A stretch of DNA of 64,000 nucleotides from JALZAI01 sp038207565 (GTDB lineage Bacteria; Actinomycetota; Actinomycetes; Mycobacteriales; Jatrophihabitantaceae). Positions 61,280 through 64,000 of the stretch are shown one piece after another; position 1 is the first letter of the stretch; every line of letters starts with the position of its first letter. The DNA lies in NCBI GenBank assembly GCA_038207565.1, contig JBBQZQ010000021.1, positions 1-64,000 of the forward strand. The letters are read 5' to 3'. The position numbers and the translations under genes are program-made. The notes below the pieces were generated by a model. It was given only the letters and a program-made list of their open reading frames with translations, had not been told where the DNA came from and did not search any database.

Positions 61280-61741
61280 TCACTGCAGTAGCGGACGGAC
61301 AGCCGCGAGCAGGGCGCGGTCGATCGGCAGCCAGGCCACCTCGGCGAGCCCGGCGGCGTCCAGCCAGCGCAGCTCGTCATGATCCTGCAGAGCGATCGGC
61401 TCGCCGGCGAGCAACTCCGCCGACCACAGCTGCAGCACGATGCGTTCGTCGCTCGCCGTGCCGATCTCGCTCAGCGCCCGGACCTCGACGCCCAGCTCCT
61501 CGTGACACTCCCGCACCAGCGCGTCAGCCACTGTCTCGCGAGCCTCGACCTTGCCGCCGGGGAACTCCCAGGCGCCGGCGAGCGCGGGCGGAGCGCTGCG
61601 GCGGGCGGCGAGCACGCGCCCCGATCGGATGAGGGCGGCACCGACGACGAGCACGCTCCGGTCTGCAGCCCGACGTGGACGTTCGAGTGTCAGCCGCAGC
61701 GCAGCCCCGGGAGGCGCCGCGGCGTTGATGACCACCTGCAC
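61280..61741 (-). CDS. MutT-like Nudix hydrolase
   Basis: A 153-residue protein with a complete Nudix box 'GGKVEARETVADALVRECHEELGV' (G-x5-E-x7-RE-U-x-EE-x-G-U). 'VLVVGAALIRSGRVLAARRSAPPALAGAWEFPGGKVE' is typical of MutT/8-oxo-dGTPase members. It would remove oxidised nucleotides or hydrolyse other nucleoside diphosphate compounds. The first 28 residues have no family match; an internal start (near 'VLVVGAAL') is possible. Follows the photolyase gene 33 bases upstream on the same strand. Confidence 0.88.
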   Translation of the reverse strand: MQVVINAAAPPGAALRLTLERPRRAADRSVLVVGAALIRSGRVLAARRSAPPALAGAWEFPGGKVEARETVADALVRECHEELGVEVRALSEIGTASDERIVLQLWSAELLAGEPIALQDHDELRWLDAAGLAEVAWLPIDRALLAAVRPLLQ

Positions 61742-61827
61742 CCCTAGACCCTAGGCCCGATCGCGCCGCGGTCAACTATTCGCGGCCCGCCGAACTGCCG
61801 ACCCTGTAGGGCGCGAACAAAGCCCCC

Positions 61828-62355
61828 GTGCACACCGGAGCACGCCCCGTGGCGCGCACCCCTCGACGGGACAAGGCAAGCGGTGGTAGACCCGACTTCG
61901 TGCCGGCAAACGGGGGTAGGACGACACTGCACGACGCAGCGGCACTCGCACGCGATGAGCACGGGCTCGCCGTCGTCTCGACGGTGCGCTCCGATACCAC
62001 CATCCAGTCCTCGCTGGTCAACGCCGCAGTGCTGGCACATCCGCTCACCGGCGAGGACCAGCTGGCGTTCGTCACGTACGGAAAGGTCAAGTTGGCCAAC
62101 CTGCGGGCCCGGCCGCAGATCACGACGACGTTCCGCGATGGCTGGCAATGGGCGAGCGTGGAAGGACGAGCTCAGCTCATCGGACCCGATGACCCGCACG
62201 CCGAAATCGACGCCGAACGGCTACGCCTGCTGCTGCGCCAGATCTTCATGGCGGCCGGCGGCAGCCATGACGACTGGGACGAGTACGACCGGGTAATGCT
62301 CGACCAGCGGCGGACCGCGGTGCTGGTGCAGCCCACCCGCGTCTACTCCAACTGA
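61828..62355 (+). CDS. PNPOx-like F420/flavin-binding split-barrel protein (TIGR03618 type)
   Basis: A frame of 175 residues from GTG 61828. The domain starts around residue 33: 'TLHDAAALARDEHGLAVVSTVRSDTTIQSSLVNAAVLAHPLTG', 'LAFVTYGKVKLANLRARPQITTTFRDGWQWASVEGRAQLIG', ending 'RTAVLVQPTRVYSN'. This is the pyridoxamine-5'-phosphate-oxidase-like split barrel of the actinobacterial F420-dependent family. The start may lie downstream (GTG 61848). Divergent from the MutT gene. Confidence 0.85.
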   Translation: MHTGARPVARTPRRDKASGGRPDFVPANGGRTTLHDAAALARDEHGLAVVSTVRSDTTIQSSLVNAAVLAHPLTGEDQLAFVTYGKVKLANLRARPQITTTFRDGWQWASVEGRAQLIGPDDPHAEIDAERLRLLLRQIFMAAGGSHDDWDEYDRVMLDQRRTAVLVQPTRVYSN

Positions 62356-62413
62356 GCTCGACGGTGCCACCCGACTGCCCACCGTCACCACCCAACTACC
62401 GAAGGAGCGCGCT

Positions 62414-62812
62414 ATCCCTGCTTTCCCCGCCGTCACCCACGTTGCGGTGACAGTGACCGATCTCGAACGAAGCACCCGGGGGTACGGCGAGCTGTTCGCC
62501 GCCACGCCCGTTCTGGACGAGGACGAGGAGACCGGCGGCTTCCACCACACCGTGTTCGCACTGGACCAAGGCCAACTATTCGGCCTGCACACCCATCCCG
62601 AGCGCGTGGACGGCTCATTCGACGAGCGCCGGCCGGGTCTGGACCATGTGTCGTTCGCCTGCCGGGACTGCGACGAGCTGCAGCAGTGGGCGCCGCGCCT
62701 GGACGAGCTCGGTATCGCGCATGGCGGGATCGTCGACGCGCATTACGGCTCGGGAGTGTCCTTCCGCGATCCGGACGGGGTCGCCCTGGAGTTCTTCGCG
62801 CCACCCGCCTGA
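62414..62812 (+). CDS. VOC-family protein with an apparent ATC start codon
   Basis: A 132-residue glyoxalase/bleomycin-resistance-like protein: 'VTHVAVTVTDLERSTRGYGELF', 'HHTVFALDQGQLFGLHTHPERVDGSF', 'GLDHVSFACRDCDELQQWAPRLDELGI', 'YGSGVSFRDPDGVALEFFAPP'. The domain begins upstream of the first GTG (62441). An ideal Shine-Dalgarno AAGGAG at 62402-62407 sits 6 bases before ATC 62414, giving (I/M)PAFPAVTHVAVTVTDL, the typical VOC beginning. No ATG, GTG or TTG is available at that position. Either a rare AUC start or a point change (or sequencing error) from ATG; otherwise a shortened start at GTG 62441. Confidence 0.8.
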   Translation: MPAFPAVTHVAVTVTDLERSTRGYGELFAATPVLDEDEETGGFHHTVFALDQGQLFGLHTHPERVDGSFDERRPGLDHVSFACRDCDELQQWAPRLDELGIAHGGIVDAHYGSGVSFRDPDGVALEFFAPPA

Positions 62813-62882
62813 GCCCGATCATCGCCCCGCCTCCCGGGTCGTCGCGTCGTGGGATGCGGGGGGATTGTGGTGTGATCCCCGC

Positions 62883-63449
62883 ATGCACCTCGCCACCACC
62901 GATGCCGGCAACGAACTGCTCGAGCGCGACCCGCTCGCCCTGCTGATCGGCATGTTGCTCGACCAGCAGATTCCGATGGAAAAGGCCTTCACCTCGCCCG
63001 CCGTGTTGCGCGATCGCCTCGGGCACGATCTCGACGCCACCGAGATCGCGACGTATGACGCCGAGGCGTTCGCAGCGATCTTTCGCGAGGTACCCGCGCT
63101 GCATCGCTTTCCAGTCGCGATGGCCAAGCGGGTTCAAGCGCTCGCGCAGGTGCTGGTCGAGCGTTTCGAGGGCGACGCAGCCGCGGTCTGGCGCGATGTG
63201 GCCGACGGCGGCGAGCTCGTGCGACGACTCAGCACGCTGCCCGGGTTCGGCAAGCAGAAGGCGCAGATCTTCGCGGCGTTGCTGGCCAAGCAGCTCGGCG
63301 TAGCGCCCGCCGGCTGGCGCGAGGCAACGGGTGCGTACGGCGAACCGAGCTCGTTCCGGTCGGTGGCCGATGTCGTCGACGCGGAGTCGCTGCAGAAGGT
63401 ACGAGCTGTCAAGCAGCAGCTGAAGGCTGCCGCGAAGGCCCAGCAATAG
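62883..63449 (+). CDS. HhH-GPD-type base excision DNA repair protein
   Basis: A 188-residue protein. 'LALLIGMLLDQQIPMEKAFTSP' is the N-terminal helix of the HhH-GPD fold, and 'RLSTLPGFGKQKAQIFAALLAKQLG' the helix-hairpin-helix (LPGFGxxxA). It is of the short actinobacterial TIGR03252-type 'uncharacterised HhH-GPD' group, which is smaller than EndoIII/AlkA. Base specificity unknown. Start ATG 62883 (MHLATTDAGNELLERDP). Confidence 0.88.
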   Translation: MHLATTDAGNELLERDPLALLIGMLLDQQIPMEKAFTSPAVLRDRLGHDLDATEIATYDAEAFAAIFREVPALHRFPVAMAKRVQALAQVLVERFEGDAAAVWRDVADGGELVRRLSTLPGFGKQKAQIFAALLAKQLGVAPAGWREATGAYGEPSSFRSVADVVDAESLQKVRAVKQQLKAAAKAQQ

Positions 63450-63473
63450 CTGGGCCGGTTCGATCACGTTCGG

Positions 63474-64000
63474 CTAGACCCCGGCGAAGGCCCCCGACCG
63501 CATCGCGTCGACCTCGGCGACCAGCTCCACGACACGCGCGTCGCTGACGTCGGCGCCGCAGTACCCGAGCCAGTTGGCGACCATCCGGTGCCCACCCTGC
63601 GTCAGTACCGACTCGGGATGGAACTGGACACCTTCGATCGGCAGGCACGCATGGCGCATCGCCATCACCACGCCCGACGCCGTGCGCGCGGTCACCACCA
63701 TCTCCGTCGCCAGCCCGGCGTCGGAGACGGCGAGCGAGTGGTAGCGGGTGGCGACGAACGGCGAGGGCAGCCCCGCGAGCACGCCCGTGCCGTCGTGCTG
63801 CACCGCACTGGTCTTGCCGTGCAGCAGTTCCGGGGCGCGCACGATCGGCGCGCCGAACACGGCACCGATCGCCTGGTGCCCCAGGCACACGCCGAGCAGC
63901 GGCAACTCACGCTCGGCGCAGGCGCCCACGAACGACATCGAGGTGCCGGCGTCGTGCGGGTCGCCCGGGCCGGGTGAGAGCAGCACGCCGTCCACGTCGA
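63474..64000 (-). CDS. trpG: Anthranilate/aminodeoxychorismate synthase glutamine amidotransferase (partial)
   Basis: The C-terminal 175 residues of a class I glutamine amidotransferase; the beginning lies beyond the window. The oxyanion block 'DGVLLSPGPGDP', nucleophile Cys in 'LLGVCLGHQAIG', and catalytic His/Glu in 'IEGVQFHPES' are all present; 'YHSLAV' is the typical substrate block. It delivers ammonia to the synthase subunit for tryptophan and/or folate synthesis. In mycobacteria trpG is the convergent neighbour of pknB. Confidence 0.93.
   Translation of the reverse strand, partial: DVDGVLLSPGPGDPHDAGTSMSFVGACAERELPLLGVCLGHQAIGAVFGAPIVRAPELLHGKTSAVQHDGTGVLAGLPSPFVATRYHSLAVSDAGLATEMVVTARTASGVVMAMRHACLPIEGVQFHPESVLTQGGHRMVANWLGYCGADVSDARVVELVAEVDAMRSGAFAGV

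Overview
The window is high-GC, densely packed actinobacterial chromosome. The marker genes agree on this: the fhaA-fhaB-pstP-rodA-pbpA-pknB cell-wall/division signalling operon beside a tRNA-Leu(CAG) gene, a complete ergothioneine cluster (egtE, egtA-D), a mycothiol-dependent-type enzyme, F420-type oxidoreductases, a bacterial proteasome activator ending in GQYL, a GTP-dependent PEP carboxykinase and an actinobacterial branched-chain 2-oxoacid dehydrogenase. The gene content suits Frankineae- or Jatrophihabitans/Nakamurella-like lineages, but the lineage below phylum is inference. Gene content resembles the origin-proximal part of mycobacterial chromosomes.

Layout. 1-4.7 kb is an accessory-looking strip to the left of the tRNA-Leu 3' end: a WD40-type C-terminal fragment, an endonuclease/exonuclease/phosphatase protein, an NmrA-type reductase divergent from an Rrf2-type regulator with a long palindromic operator between them, and a HEPN-type protein that is the best candidate for a phage-defence gene. 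4.7-13.1 kb is tRNA-Leu followed by the Ser/Thr phosphosignalling and peptidoglycan operon; pknA, usual in this operon, is missing. 13.3-20 kb holds a secreted BNR-repeat protein, a two-component system, small redox genes, an LLM oxidoreductase, a MOSC-like remnant and a DUF6314 gene. 20-26 kb carries a thioredoxin/NHL protein and the BCKDH-type E1alpha/E1beta/E2 operon. 26-34.5 kb has a HelD-type helicase divergent from the ergothioneine genes and a Nudix gene. 34.6-41.1 kb is pckG, tldE/tldD and a lipoprotein metallopeptidase, all leftward. 41.2-50.9 kb is mixed metabolism: acyl-CoA synthetase, a KdpE-like regulator lacking most of its receiver domain, a UbiA prenyltransferase, OsmC, a sodium/solute symporter and an asparaginase. 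51-64 kb holds serS plus a HAD phosphatase, bpa, a quinone oxidoreductase, hutH/hutU, a secreted metzincin, an FeS-type photolyase, a MutT, small enzymes, an HhH-GPD glycosylase and the 3' part of trpG.

Integration. PknB (sensor kinase with PASTA repeats), PstP (its phosphatase), FhaA/FhaB (phosphothreonine readers), RodA (glycan polymerase) and PbpA (transpeptidase) form one coupled control unit for wall growth; several junctions overlap as GTGA, and a short leader ORF is coupled to fhaA. EgtA-E make ergothioneine from cysteine, glutamate and histidine. In mycobacteria pknB and trpG are convergent neighbours; here they keep that orientation but lie about 50 kb apart.

The most interesting unexplained signal is a family of five intergenic hairpins sharing the 12-mer GTGATCAASASG at the outer end of the left arm, with compensating changes in the right arm, each lying downstream of a gene end. 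Other points worth checking are the HEPN protein, the KdpE receiver deletion, an apparent ATC start codon, the fhaA leader peptide, 19-bp tandem repeats at the 5' end of the NHL gene and the 20-bp-arm operator of the Rrf2 regulator.
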